Under the pieces are notes generated by a model. It was not told the DNA's origin. It did not search any database and was given only the letters and a program-made list of their open reading frames with translations. The position numbers and the translations under genes are program-made. This document shows positions 20,845-31,255 of a DNA stretch of 64,000 nt, piece by piece. Every line of letters begins with the position of its first letter. The stretch's first letter is position 1. This stretch comes from Eutrophomonas brisbanensis (GTDB taxonomy: Bacteria; Pseudomonadota; Gammaproteobacteria; Burkholderiales; Eutrophovitaceae), in contig JAYQIQ010000004.1 of assembly GCA_038141705.1 (NCBI GenBank), forward strand, positions 1,240,001-1,304,000, in the 5' to 3' direction.

Positions 20845-22326
20845 ATGATGGAATATACGTCCCTCTCACTTGTAATTTGGCTCCCCGTTGTGTTTGGGGT
20901 GAGCTTGTTGATTTTAGGTAAGCACGTTGCAGCGGGAACGATTCGTTTACTCGCACTCGTCGGTGCGATGCTTGGTCTGCTTGTCGCACTCCCCTTATGG
21001 ATGAATTTCGATAATCTCCAGCCTGGGTTCCAGTTCGCTGAATATCATCCATGGATCGATGCTTTTAGTATTAACTATCATCTTGGTATTGATGGCATAT
21101 CGCTGCTTCTCATTTTATTGAATTGCGTGACCACTCTGATTGTGGTGATAGCGGGATGGGAGGTGATACGTGATCGTGTTCCACAGTACTTTGCCTCGTT
21201 CCTGATTCTTTCTGGGATTATGAATGGTGTATTTTGCGCGCTTGACGTTGCATTGTTCTATGTATTTTTCGAGGCGACGTTGATTCCCATGTTCATAATT
21301 GTCGGCGTATGGGGTGGACCCAACCGAGTTTATGCTGCCGTGAAGTTTTTTCTTTATACGCTTGCTGGTTCTTTGCTAACGCTCGTAGCGATCATATATC
21401 TCTACCAAGTTAGTGGTGGAAGTTTCTCGCTTGCTCAATTCTATGAAACCCCGATTCGTTACGATGCTCAGGTTTTAATTTTCTTAGCTTTTTTTGCGGC
21501 GTTCGCTGTCAAGATCCCGATGTGGCCAGTTCACACTTGGCTGCCTGACGCACACGTAGAAGCGCCCACCGGGGGTTCTGTAGTATTGGCAGCCGTGATG
21601 TTGAAGCTCGGTGGATATGGGTTCATTCGATTGGCGTTACCTATCGTGCCGGATGCAGCGAGAGAACTCGCGCCGTGGATCATCGCACTGTCTCTGGTTG
21701 CAGTCGTGTACATTGGATTCGTAGCGCTTGTCCAGAAGGACATGAAGAAGCTTATTGCGTATTCATCTATCTCACATATGGGTTTTGTTACGCTCGGGAT
21801 ATTCATTTTTAATGTTCAGGGCATGCAGGGGGCGATCATCCAGATGATCTCTCATGGTTTTATTTCTGGAGCTCTATTTTTGTGTGTAGGTGTGCTGTAT
21901 GACCGACTGCACTCAAGGCAAATTGCGGACTATGGTGGCGTCGTCAATAGAATGCCGATATTCGCTTCTTTCTTCTTGTTGTTTGCAATGGCTAACAGCG
22001 GACTACCTGGCACGAGCGGATTTGTTGGGGAGTTTCTTGTAATTATGGGTGCTGCAGAAGTGAATATTTGGTTCGCAGTCGCTGCCGCAACCACTTTAAT
22101 TTTGGGAGCTAGCTATACACTGTGGATGTATAAGCGTGTGGTTTTCGGAGAGGTGGGTAACGATAAAGTAGCAAAACTATCAGACGTTAACGCTAGAGAG
22201 ACTTTGCTGCTAATTGGGCTGGCTGTGGCGGTGTTATGGATGGGCGTTTATCCGAAGCCGTTTACTGATGTGCTTACCCAAGCAGTGATTACATCACTGG
22301 ATTGGGCGTCGCAAACGAAAATTTAA
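20845..22326 (+). CDS. nuoM: NADH-quinone oxidoreductase subunit M
   Basis: Second antiporter-like subunit, 493 residues. FYVFFEATLIPMFIIVGVWG (pumping Glu), KIPMWPVHTWLPDAHVEAPT and KLIAYSSISHMGFVTLG are the family motifs. It starts at the first of two tandem ATG codons, 16 bases after nuoL. Confidence 0.97.
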   Translation: MMEYTSLSLVIWLPVVFGVSLLILGKHVAAGTIRLLALVGAMLGLLVALPLWMNFDNLQPGFQFAEYHPWIDAFSINYHLGIDGISLLLILLNCVTTLIVVIAGWEVIRDRVPQYFASFLILSGIMNGVFCALDVALFYVFFEATLIPMFIIVGVWGGPNRVYAAVKFFLYTLAGSLLTLVAIIYLYQVSGGSFSLAQFYETPIRYDAQVLIFLAFFAAFAVKIPMWPVHTWLPDAHVEAPTGGSVVLAAVMLKLGGYGFIRLALPIVPDAARELAPWIIALSLVAVVYIGFVALVQKDMKKLIAYSSISHMGFVTLGIFIFNVQGMQGAIIQMISHGFISGALFLCVGVLYDRLHSRQIADYGGVVNRMPIFASFFLLFAMANSGLPGTSGFVGEFLVIMGAAEVNIWFAVAAATTLILGASYTLWMYKRVVFGEVGNDKVAKLSDVNARETLLLIGLAVAVLWMGVYPKPFTDVLTQAVITSLDWASQTKI

Positions 22327-22361
22327 AATGATTCGTAACGGTTGATCAAACAGGTATTCCG

Positions 22362-23825
22362 ATGGTTTCTTTTTATTCTCAATTTCAGCTAATTCTTCCG
22401 GAAATATTTTTATTAACGGCCGTTAGTGCAATTCTTGTTATTGATTTGTTCCTTCCGGCCGCAAAACGGATGGCGACATATTGGCTGACCCAAGGAGCGT
22501 TACTAGTCACGGCAGTATTAGTTTTCTTGGTGACATCTACATCCGTTGGATCGGTGGTTGTATTCGATGGGCTAGTCGTAATTGATGAATTGAGCGGCCT
22601 CTTGAAAATTCTCATTTGTATATTGCTAAGCGTTGGAATCTCATACTCTCGAGACTACTTGGCTCAAAGAGATATTTTTAAAGGGGAATATTTTTCCCTA
22701 ACGCTTTTCGCGGCACTTGGAATGTTGGTAATGGTTTCTGCCAACCATTTGCTGACACTCTACTTAGGACTTGAATTGCTGAGTTTAAGTCTGTACGCGT
22801 TGGTTGCTTTTAATCGCGATTCGAAAGACAGCTCTGAAGCGGCGATAAAATACTTTGTCTTAGGGGCAATCGCGTCGGGAATGCTCTTGTATGGCATGTC
22901 TATGATCTATGGTTCGACTGGGCAGTTGAACATTGAGCGGATCGTCAATGCAATCTCTTCTGGTGATGCAGATATGGATCTACTGCGATTTGGTCTTGTG
23001 TTTGTTGTGGTTGGCGTTGGCTTCAAACTCGGTGCCGTACCGTTTCATATGTGGGTGCCAGATGTGTATCAAGGTGCGCCGACCTCTGTTACTTTGATAA
23101 TAGGTTCAGCGCCTAAACTCGCGGCCTTCGCATTTGTTGTGAGATTACTTTTTGAGACTTTGGGAGCAGCTGCGCTCCAACTTGACTGGTCTCCAATGTT
23201 GGCTATTTTGGCGGCAGCTTCTTTAATATTGGGAAATTTGGTCGCGATTGCTCAAACCAACTTAAAAAGAATGTTGGCGTATTCAACAATCTCGCATATG
23301 GGGTTCCTCGTGCTCGGTTTTATGACTGGGACTGAGCAAGGAGTGTCGGCGGCGTTATTCTATGTTGTCACCTATGCTTTCATGGTTGTTGCTGGTTTTG
23401 GCTTGATGCTTTTGCTCTCTAAGCGGGGTTTTGAGTCTGACCGTCTGGAGGATTTTAGGGGGTTGAGCCGTACACATCCATGGTTTGCATTCCTCTTCTT
23501 ACTCATTATGTTTTCGATGGCGGGGATTCCGCCGATGGTGGGGTTTTGGGCAAAACTATTTATATTGCAAAGTATCATTGAACAAGGATTTGTCGGTCTA
23601 GCGCTTCTTGCAGTTGTTTTTTCACTCATCGGGGCGTTTTACTATTTAAGAGTGATCAAGCTGATGTACTTTGACGAGCCGTCTGCGTCAACTGTTGTTG
23701 AGCAACGAACAGGAAGTCTTATCATGTCGGTTAACGGTCTTCTTTTGCTCGCTTTAGGGTTGGCTCCGAGTTGGCTTTATAGCTTGTGTGAAGAGGTTAT
23801 TAAGAGCTCGGTTCGATTGTTCTAA
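22362..23825 (+). CDS. nuoN: NADH-quinone oxidoreductase subunit N
   Basis: Third antiporter-like subunit, 487 residues, about fourteen helices. LYLGLELLSLSLYALVAF (Glu of the proton path), KLGAVPFHMWVPDVYQGAPT and RMLAYSTISHMGFLVLGF are present. It completes nuoA-N. Its TAA shares a base with the start of the Nudix gene. Confidence 0.97.
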   Translation: MVSFYSQFQLILPEIFLLTAVSAILVIDLFLPAAKRMATYWLTQGALLVTAVLVFLVTSTSVGSVVVFDGLVVIDELSGLLKILICILLSVGISYSRDYLAQRDIFKGEYFSLTLFAALGMLVMVSANHLLTLYLGLELLSLSLYALVAFNRDSKDSSEAAIKYFVLGAIASGMLLYGMSMIYGSTGQLNIERIVNAISSGDADMDLLRFGLVFVVVGVGFKLGAVPFHMWVPDVYQGAPTSVTLIIGSAPKLAAFAFVVRLLFETLGAAALQLDWSPMLAILAAASLILGNLVAIAQTNLKRMLAYSTISHMGFLVLGFMTGTEQGVSAALFYVVTYAFMVVAGFGLMLLLSKRGFESDRLEDFRGLSRTHPWFAFLFLLIMFSMAGIPPMVGFWAKLFILQSIIEQGFVGLALLAVVFSLIGAFYYLRVIKLMYFDEPSASTVVEQRTGSLIMSVNGLLLLALGLAPSWLYSLCEEVIKSSVRLF

Positions 23826-24361
23826 TGCCACAGGATTTTACTGAGAAAAAAATCCAATCGAAATTAGTGTACCAAGGGCGTCTCCTTAGAGTAGAGGAGG
23901 ACGTCGTGCTGCTACCCGATGGAAATGAGAGTCGTCGAGAGTATGTTAGGCATCCAGGCGCATCGATGATTATTCCTTTATTCGACGATGATACGGTTTT
24001 GCTGGAGAGGCAATATCGGTACCCGGTGGGTAAGCATTTAATCGAGTTCCCTGCAGGGAAGCTGGATAGCGAGGAGAGCCCTCTCGAAGCGGCGCAGCGC
24101 GAATTGCTTGAAGAGACTGGATACGTGGCCGATAGCTGGATGGAGCTTGGGTCATTCTTACTTGCTGTTGGTTACTCGGACGAGCGCATCTACTGTTTTT
24201 TGGCTCGGGGTTTGACGTACCGTAAGCCGAATCTGGACCAAGGGGAATTTTTAGAGACGATCAGAGTTCCGAAACAGGAGTTATTCGATTGGATTGATAA
24301 CGGAACCCTCGAGGATTCAAAAACTATCATTGGGGCGAGCTGGCTGAAGTCCAAAATCTAG
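23825..24361 (+). CDS. Nudix hydrolase, ADP-ribose pyrophosphatase-like
   Basis: Cytosolic Nudix enzyme, 178 residues. The Nudix box (residues 78-100) opens GKLDSEESPLEAA and closes RELLEETGY, matching the Gx5Ex7REUxEExGU pattern. ERQYRYPVGKHLIEFPAGK ahead of it is typical of ADP-ribose pyrophosphatases (NudF type). Its ATG overlaps the nuoN stop, so it is probably co-translated with complex I; ADP-ribose clean-up beside an NADH-using complex is plausible but not shown. Confidence 0.88.
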   Translation: MPQDFTEKKIQSKLVYQGRLLRVEEDVVLLPDGNESRREYVRHPGASMIIPLFDDDTVLLERQYRYPVGKHLIEFPAGKLDSEESPLEAAQRELLEETGYVADSWMELGSFLLAVGYSDERIYCFLARGLTYRKPNLDQGEFLETIRVPKQELFDWIDNGTLEDSKTIIGASWLKSKI

Positions 24362-24403
24362 AGCATCAAATTCATCAGGGTTTTTAAAATTTGGATGATG
24401 TTG

Positions 24404-24431
24404 CTTGAAATTCCTCTGATAGGACCCACAT
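24404..24431 (+). promoter_or_regulatory. Sigma-32 (RpoH) heat-shock promoter of htpG
   Basis: CTTGAAA (24404-24410) and CCCACAT (24425-24431) are separated by 14 bases. This fits the RpoH consensus CTTGAAA, 11-16 bases, CCCCATnT, with one or two changes in the -10. It lies about 40 bases before the ATG of htpG, a classic heat-shock gene. Confidence 0.75.
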
Positions 24432-24471
24432 TACCCAAGATTATGTCGAAATAAAAAGGAATTGATTTGTT

Positions 24472-26381
24472 ATGGTAGACAACACATCTAAAGAAACTCT
24501 GGGATTTCAAACTGAGGTTAGTCAACTTCTAAAGTTAATGATCCATTCTCTTTATTCAAACAAAGAGATATTTCTCAGGGAGCTGATTTCCAACGCATCG
24601 GATGCTTGTGACAAGCTCCGTTTTGAGGCGCTTGCTAGCCCAGACCTTATGGAAGGCGATGCGGATCTTAAGATTCATATAGATTTTGACCGTGATAAAC
24701 GCACCGTGACAATTTCCGATAACGGTATTGGGATGTCGCGCGACGAGGTGATCAATAACATTGGCACTATCGCCAAGTCTGGTACCAAAGAGTTTTTCTC
24801 TAAATTAACCGGTGATCAGGCAAAAGACGCTACTCTCATTGGGCAGTTTGGGGTTGGTTTCTATTCCTCTTTTATCGTTGCTGACCGGGTTACTCTTGAG
24901 TCTAGAAGAGCTGGTGCAACAGAGAATGAGGGAGTGCGTTGGGAGTCTAAAGGAGAAGGAGACTATACGATAGAGACGTCTAACAAGGCTTCTCGTGGAA
25001 CTGAAATCACTCTGCACCTAAGAGAGGATCAGAGTGAGTTGCTGGACGGATATCGCCTGAAGTCAATCGCGCAGAGATACTCAGATCATATCAATCTCCC
25101 AATATTCATGGTGAAAGAGGAATGGGATGAAGAAAAAAATCTCAGGTTAGGAAAAATGAAAACGAGCAGATCAATCAAGCATCAGCGATTTGGTCTCGTC
25201 CGAAATCTGAGGTAACAGATGAACAATATAAAGAGTTTTATAAGCACGTATCTCATGACTTTGAAGACCCATTGGCGTGGGCACATGCGAGAGTAGAAGG
25301 AAAGAGCGAGTATTCTCAATTGCTCTACATCCCGAAAAAAGCGCCATTTGACTTATGGGATAGAGAGCATCGACATGGCCTGAAGTTATATGTTCGCCGT
25401 GTCTTTATTATGGATGATGCGGAACAATTACTGCCGGCATATTTACGATTTGTGAAAGGGGTAGTTGATTCCAGTGATCTACCGCTGAACGTCTCCCGAG
25501 AAATTCTCCAAGAATCAAGAGATGTTGAGACAATTAAAAAAGGATGTGTTAACCGCGTGCTCAGTTTAATCGAAGACATGATTGCGAACGACTCTGAAAA
25601 ATTTAAAACATTTTGGGGGCAATTTGGTCGTGTATTGAAAGAAGGTGTTGGAGAAGACTGGAGTAACAAAGAGCGTATTTCAAAATTACTCAGATTTTCC
25701 TCAACAAAATTTGATTCTGAAGAACAAAGCGTTTCGCTGGCTGATTATGTGGGCCGAATGCAAGAGGGTCAGGATAAGATTTATTACGTGACTGCGGATA
25801 CTCTGCAGGCTGCTAAATCTAGCCCTCACTTGGAAATCTTTAAGAGAAAAGAGGTAGAAGTTTTACTTCTTGCTGATCGCGTTGATGAGTGGGTTGTTTC
25901 TAATCTTCCGGAGTTTGATGGCAAGCAGCTCACGTCAGTTGCAAAGGGTGCGCTCGACCTTGATGGAGTGGGTGCGGCTACCGATAAAGAGAAACCCGCA
26001 GACAAAAAAGATCACGAAGATCTCATCGGTCGGGTATCAGAGGTCTTGAAAGAGAAGATCAAGGAGGTGAGGGCATCGAATCGACTAGTAGACTCACCAG
26101 CTTGTCTGGTATCGGATGAGAATGAAATGAGCTCGAACCTAGCAAGGATGCTAAAAGCAGCTGGCCAGCCAGTGCCAGAGACGAAACCCATTTTAGAGAT
26201 TAATTTAGATCACCCAATTATTATGAAATTAGCGGGGGAACCAGAGGGTGACCGATTTGTAGATTGGAGCCACATCATATTTGATCAGGCAACACTCGCT
26301 GATGGTGGAACTCTAGAGGATCCCTCATCTTTTGTTGCTAAATTGAACCGACTGATGTTGGCGCTAGCGAGCGGCGCTTGA
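24472..26381 (+). CDS. htpG: Molecular chaperone HtpG (Hsp90), frameshifted
   Basis: ATP-dependent Hsp90 chaperone. The N-terminal GHKL ATPase domain shows [29 protein letters not shown] and [13 protein letters not shown]; the middle domain shows [11 protein letters not shown] and [11 protein letters not shown]. The first frame ends at 25215; the second is open upstream of 25272 and reads [20 protein letters not shown] through the gap. Adding one A to the A7 run at 25133-25139 joins the frames and gives 636 residues, the normal length. RBS AAAAGGA precedes the ATG. Confidence 0.95.
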
Positions 26382-26446
26382 TTCTTTGATTATCAAGCGA
26401 TAAATTTCAGATTGATGGAGAGGATAAATAGCTTCGGAATTTAAAT

Positions 26447-27004
26447 ATGCATTGGGTGCCTAATATGATTACGTTAGGACGGCTCCTCATGGTGCCGTTC
26501 TTGGCAGTCATGCTCTCGAATGGAGAGTACTTAAATGCATTTTGGTTATTTATCCTCGTTGGTCTATCTGATGGACTGGACGGGTATATTGCCCGTAAGT
26601 TCGATGCAAAATCAGCAGCAGGTGCTGTCTTGGATCCCGTCGCAGACAAGATGGTTTTGATAACTTGCGTATCGATCCTCGCTTGGAATGGGCTTCTGCC
26701 GCTTTGGCTTGCCGGTCTATTAATTTTGAGAGATGTTGTCATGCTGGGGATTGGGCTAGTTGACCCTAGGCTGCGGGATGGTTGGCTCCCGCCAAACATT
26801 TGGGGAAAGTCCCATGCGGCCCTTGCATTTGTTGTTCTTGCTTTGACCATGCTGAGGCCAGGAGGGTTTGTGAGCGGGGAGTTAATGATCGTAGTGCCTT
26901 GGTTATTGCTTTTAGCCACATTGATCGTTTCCTCTGGGATTTACTATATGTCTTGGAGAAGGCTAAGGGTCGAGCGAGCTCCCAAAGGTGCTTTACCATC
27001 TTGA
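26447..27004 (+). CDS. CDP-alcohol phosphatidyltransferase, PgsA-like
   Basis: Integral membrane enzyme, 185 residues, probably CDP-diacylglycerol--glycerol-3-phosphate phosphatidyltransferase of phosphatidylglycerol synthesis. The family motif Dx2DGx2ARx8Gx3Dx3D is complete: DGLDGYIAR, then G, then LDPVADK. The opening PNMITLGRLLMVPFL is typical. The length matches PgsA, but some betaproteobacteria carry several paralogues, so no symbol is given. The start could also be ATG 26465. Confidence 0.85.
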   Translation: MHWVPNMITLGRLLMVPFLAVMLSNGEYLNAFWLFILVGLSDGLDGYIARKFDAKSAAGAVLDPVADKMVLITCVSILAWNGLLPLWLAGLLILRDVVMLGIGLVDPRLRDGWLPPNIWGKSHAALAFVVLALTMLRPGGFVSGELMIVVPWLLLLATLIVSSGIYYMSWRRLRVERAPKGALPS

Positions 27005-27086
27005 AAGAGTGACTCGGATGAACTCAGCTCCGAATCGCTTAGGAATGATGCGCGCTGCGCGTTACTGATTACAAACCGAGTGTCTG

Positions 27087-27896
27087 TTAACTGTGGGTCC
27101 AGCTTGGGTCACGTTTTTCAATAAAGGCGTCGATACCCTCACTGACATCGTTCGCCATCATGTTACAGGCCATCACTTCTGCTGCATATTTGTACGCGTC
27201 ATCGATCCCCATCTCAATCTGGCGATAGAGCATCTTTTTTCCAGTTTCAACCGCCACGGCTGATTTCCGGATGATGGCGTCAGCGATACTATGAATTTCT
27301 GTGTCCAATGATCCTTCAGGTACTACTCGATTAACTAATCCTATTTCCTTCGCTGTTTCTGCACTTATGAATTCACCGGTGAACAGCATCTCCGCAGCTT
27401 TTTTCCTAGGGACGTTTCGAGTAACAGCGACCGCTGGGGTAGAGCAGAAAAGTCCATAATTTATACCAGAAGTTCCAAACTTGGCATTATCAGATGCGAC
27501 TGCGAGATCACACGTACCCACTAGTTGGCAGCCAGCTGCTGTGGCCATCCCGTGTACCCTCGCGATGACAGGCTGAGGAAGGCGAATAATACTCAGCATA
27601 AACTCGCTACAGGTTTCAAATAAGTTGTCGTAATACTCTTTGGAAGGTTTTGATCTCATTTGCTTTAGATCATGGCCCGCGCAGAATGCGGGACCATTTC
27701 CAGAAATCACGACGACTCGTATCGATCGATTAGCTTTGATGTTTTCGAGATTTTCAATTAACGCGGCGAGAACTTCTTCTGAGAGGGCGTTATATGCCTT
27801 CGGGCGATTAAGGGTCAGGTGAGCAACACCATCTACGTCTCGACGTAGAACCACATTCTCGCTGACATTCGTATTAACTGGATCGTGTGCGCCCAC
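27087..27896 (-). CDS. Enoyl-CoA hydratase/isomerase family protein
   Basis: Crotonase-fold enzyme, 269 residues, acting on an acyl-CoA. The oxyanion-hole motifs are seen: AFCAGHDLKQM and HGMATAAGCQLVGTCDLAVA. The catalytic Glu pair of classic hydratases is not clear here (GINYGLFCSTPA region), closer to ECHDC3-like proteins, so the reaction is uncertain. It starts at GTG 27894-27896 after GGAGGAGG. It faces the gene before it and has no obvious partner. Confidence 0.82.
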   Translation of the reverse strand: MGAHDPVNTNVSENVVLRRDVDGVAHLTLNRPKAYNALSEEVLAALIENLENIKANRSIRVVVISGNGPAFCAGHDLKQMRSKPSKEYYDNLFETCSEFMLSIIRLPQPVIARVHGMATAAGCQLVGTCDLAVASDNAKFGTSGINYGLFCSTPAVAVTRNVPRKKAAEMLFTGEFISAETAKEIGLVNRVVPEGSLDTEIHSIADAIIRKSAVAVETGKKMLYRQIEMGIDDAYKYAAEVMACNMMANDVSEGIDAFIEKRDPSWTHS

Positions 27897-28054
27897 TGGA
27901 AGCCTCCTCCGCCAAGTTTATGGTTATGAGTATACGCCTAAATTAAGCGTACTACTGTATTGGGGGTATTGCGATTCTGGCAAAAAAGGTAAACTTTCCG
28001 TTAAAAGTCTTGAATAGTCTGAGGTTTTGCGTTCGTTGATGACACTTTGAGGGT

Positions 28055-28774
28055 ATGTCCATGGATATAAATCTTTCTCTCCTATCGCCCGTGGATTATG
28101 TCGCGCTTATTATTTTTTTGGCGAGTTGGGCGGGTTATCAATATTTTGCGACAAGTGCGGCTAAGCGTGGGATTCCGAGCTTGATGAGTGTTATGAGCAA
28201 GTACCGTGAAGACTGGTGGCGGGGAACAATTCATCGAGATCTAAAAATTGTCGATGCCAATATCATCATGAACCTTTCAAATGGAGCAACATTTTTCGCA
28301 TCCACTACGATCCTGATTCTGGGAGCCTTGCTCGCATTGTTAGGAACTTCCGATAAGGCGATTGCGATTATGTCGGATCTTCCGTTTTCCAGTGAGAATC
28401 AAACCTTAATCTGGGAGCTTAAGATATTTCTTCTCCTCTCGATATTTGTATACGCATTTTTTAAATTCACATGGTCGCTGAGGCAGCATACTTTCTGTAG
28501 CGTATTGGTTGGTGCGGCTCCTGAGCCAAATTCGGACCCTCAAGTATTAAAAGATTTTGTCGTCAAAGCAGCTGAGCTCGCCAGTGTGGCCTCAAATACA
28601 TTTAACTATGGGTTGAGGGCTTACTATTTCGGATTATCTGTACTTACTTGGTTCTGGAATAGCTGGTTTTTTATTGTGGCGACCTTATTTGTGGTTACAG
28701 TACTTTACTATCGTGAATTCAAATCGGAGGCCTTAAAAGCGATGATCGGTGGAAACCCATCCAAAATTTTGTAG
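28055..28774 (+). CDS. DUF599 family membrane protein
   Basis: Uncharacterised integral membrane protein of 239 residues with about four hydrophobic segments (near 14-28, 75-95, 115-135 and 195-225). Between the first two is the conserved cytosolic stretch MSKYREDWWRGTIHRDLKIVDAN, the hallmark of DUF599. The 158-base gap upstream probably holds its promoter; the first ATG (28055) or the next one two codons on may start it. Function is unknown. Confidence 0.82.
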   Translation: MSMDINLSLLSPVDYVALIIFLASWAGYQYFATSAAKRGIPSLMSVMSKYREDWWRGTIHRDLKIVDANIIMNLSNGATFFASTTILILGALLALLGTSDKAIAIMSDLPFSSENQTLIWELKIFLLLSIFVYAFFKFTWSLRQHTFCSVLVGAAPEPNSDPQVLKDFVVKAAELASVASNTFNYGLRAYYFGLSVLTWFWNSWFFIVATLFVVTVLYYREFKSEALKAMIGGNPSKIL

Positions 28775-28863
28775 AACAAGATATTGGTTAGCTGAGAAGG
28801 AAATCCTCTGAGGGTGGATATTCTCACTTTTTAGTGTTTGAAGATAATTCCCCGACTGTTTGT

Positions 28864-29439
28864 TTAGCAAAGCCGTCTCGCTTCTGGAAAAAATGCAAAA
28901 AAATCACGCTCAATTGCCAAGTAGTTTGTTTTAAAGTTCTGGAATATTCCTGATAGATCTTTAGTTCTACTTAATCTTTTTTCGACGCGTTCGATGGTTA
29001 TCTTCAAGAAATCCAGATCTGCGTATTTCTGAAGCCAGTCTTCCTCAACCATTAAGTCAAACCGAGGCCTTGCCTCCAACGGTAAAAGGTGACGGTTAGC
29101 TCTGATAAGTTCATATACTGCTTCGGAAAAGTCTTTCAGCTTTTCGGGATGTAGTTCTGCCCAATTTTTGGAAAAATAATGGTCATAAAAAAGGTCAACA
29201 AATATCTTGGAAAATCGATACCGTTGTGACGTTAAGCGCATCGCACTGTCTACAAAATGTTTGTTCTGGTCGGTCCACACATCCAGTCTGCGATGCAGTC
29301 GAATGCCCGCGACAATTTCTTTACCAAGAGTGCGTTCCGTGTCATCTGTAAGATAGCCTTTGATATGGTCACCAAGAAGGCTTCCCAGTTGCCAATCATT
29401 TGCCTTAGGTGAGAGAGCAAGATGTCCTAGATAATTCAA
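28864..29439 (-). CDS. acpH: Acyl carrier protein phosphodiesterase
   Basis: Removes the 4'-phosphopantetheine arm from holo-ACP. The 191-residue protein opens MNYLGHLALS and shows GSLLGDHIKG and RLHRRLDVWTD, the AcpH/HD-like metal-site signatures, then FYDHYF. It starts at TTG (29437-29439), 13 bases after the SulP gene on the same strand, so the two may be co-transcribed. The start codon is the least certain part. Confidence 0.82.
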   Translation of the reverse strand: MNYLGHLALSPKANDWQLGSLLGDHIKGYLTDDTERTLGKEIVAGIRLHRRLDVWTDQNKHFVDSAMRLTSQRYRFSKIFVDLFYDHYFSKNWAELHPEKLKDFSEAVYELIRANRHLLPLEARPRFDLMVEEDWLQKYADLDFLKITIERVEKRLSRTKDLSGIFQNFKTNYLAIERDFFAFFPEARRLC

Positions 29440-29452
29440 CGAGGCTTGCTTC

Positions 29453-31150
29453 TTATTTTGATGACTTTAATTCTTCTGCGGCCTGGTGTGCACTGAGGAA
29501 AACTTTCCCCGGATTCAACAGTTCTAGTAGGTGACTTTTCTCTAGTTTATCCATGACTGGTCCCTTGATATCAGAGAGGTGGAAGCGAACCTTGAGTTCG
29601 CGAGCGGATTCAAGCATGCGCTCCAATACCTCAAGCGCCGAACTGTCAATCGTGTTTACGCTACTTAATACAAGGATGACGTCGGTAATGTTCTCCTCTT
29701 TTGCTAAATAATTTGCTGCTATCGATTCGAGAAAAGCTGCGTTTGCAAAAGTAAGGTTCTCGTCAACTCGTAAAAACAATAAATTCGGCCATGTTTCTAC
29801 GTCATGTCGATTGATGTTTCGAAAATGTTCGCTACTGCGTACACGACCCATTACGGCTACATGAGGCTTCGCTGCACGCAACGCCAATGTAACGAACGAT
29901 AGGGCGATACCAATACCTAACCCTCCTCGATCCCAAGGATGAGAACGCTCGCTGTAGTCGCTAGAATGATCACCCCGTCAAAAACATCGTATCTCCATAT
30001 CCTAAGGATGCTCTTCACGTCGATGAGTTTGGAAACTGCAACGATAATTATTGCTGCTAGTGCTGCTTTGGGGATGTTCTCTAATAAGGGGGTGAAGAAA
30101 AGCGCAACAATTCCTACGAGCATTGCAGTGATGATCGACGCTATTTGTGTTTTTGCGCCCGCCGCATAGTTGACCATTGTTCTGGAGAAGCCTCCAGCTA
30201 CAGGCATACCGCCTGACAGGCCGCCCGCGAAATTGGCCGCTCCCAGTGCCAGTAATTCTTGATTGGTATCGATTGCCTGTCTGTGTCGGTTCGCGAGCGT
30301 TTTAGATATAGAAACACTCTCGACGTAACCAACAAGTGCGATAAGTACCGAAGCAGGTAAAAGTTGTAAGATGATATCTATCGAAGGAATATTTAGTTTG
30401 AGCTGTGGTAATCCGCCTGGAATAGATCCCACGACATTAACAAATTTAAGCTCACCAACAGAAACCAAAAACGCTCCAGCAATAACAATAAATAACGGAG
30501 CACATCGGGATAAAAGTTGAGCAATCCGTTCTTGAAATTTCATTTTTGTTAAAACTTTGATGAGTCCCTTGCTCGCGAATAGTAGAAAAACTATACAAAC
30601 TCCTCCGATTGCTAGCGTTAACGCCATGATTAGCAGTGATCCCTTGGTCTATTGCAATCGCATATTCGTCAGGGCTCAGCGTTTTGGGTTTTTGAAAGCC
30701 TATTAAATTTGGAAGCTGACTAGCTATAATCAGGAGGGCGGCAGCATTGGTAAATCCGAGTAAGACCGAATGACTCATAAAGTTAGCGATCGAGCCGAAG
30801 CGCAATAGCCCAAACACTGCAAGTGTGATGCCCGATAGAAAAGCCATGATAACTGCGGCGTCTAAAGCGGAGACCGTCTCGGGAAGACCACTTAGTGTTT
30901 GTGCGACCATGATGGCCGCTACCGAGACTGGTCCTACGGCGAGGGTCCTGCTCGTTCCAAACAGCGCATAAATAATTGGCGGCAGAACGCTTGCATACAA
31001 ACCCACCTGGGCTGGGAGCCCCGCGAGAATACCAAAAGCCATTCCCTGTGGAACCAATAAAATGGCGGTTATTATTCCGGCGACAAGGTCTCCCGAAAAG
31101 TCATCTTTAGTATAGGTTTTAATCCAGTTTCTGATCGGGAATAATGTCAT
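29453..31150 (-). CDS. SulP family anion transporter with STAS domain, two frameshifts
   Basis: Inner-membrane anion permease (sulfate, bicarbonate or other) of the SulP/SLC26 family. Three frames together make one protein: N-terminal membrane half (LVAGIITAILLVPQGMAFG, residues 20-40), second half from about 30627 (GYVESVSISKTLANRHRQ, GGMPVAGGFSRTMVNYAAGA), and the C-terminal STAS domain (LSSVNTIDSSALEVLERM). Breaks are near 30628-30634 and at a CCC run (29921-29923) where four bases fit. The corrected length is about 565 residues, normal for the family. Either sequence error or a decaying gene; substrate unknown. Confidence 0.87.
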
Positions 31151-31255
31151 GAGTTTTGATCGAATGATGTTTTCGAAGTATTTTCTCGAGTGCGATGTCG
31201 CTATCCGGTTATCATTCTATCTCCAAACCAGAACTTGAAGAAAACAAGCACCAAT

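Noticed and set aside
26407..26919. Minus-strand frame of 170 residues opposite the phosphatidyltransferase gene
   Set aside because: Antisense shadow of a gene with a full CDP-alcohol phosphatidyltransferase motif.
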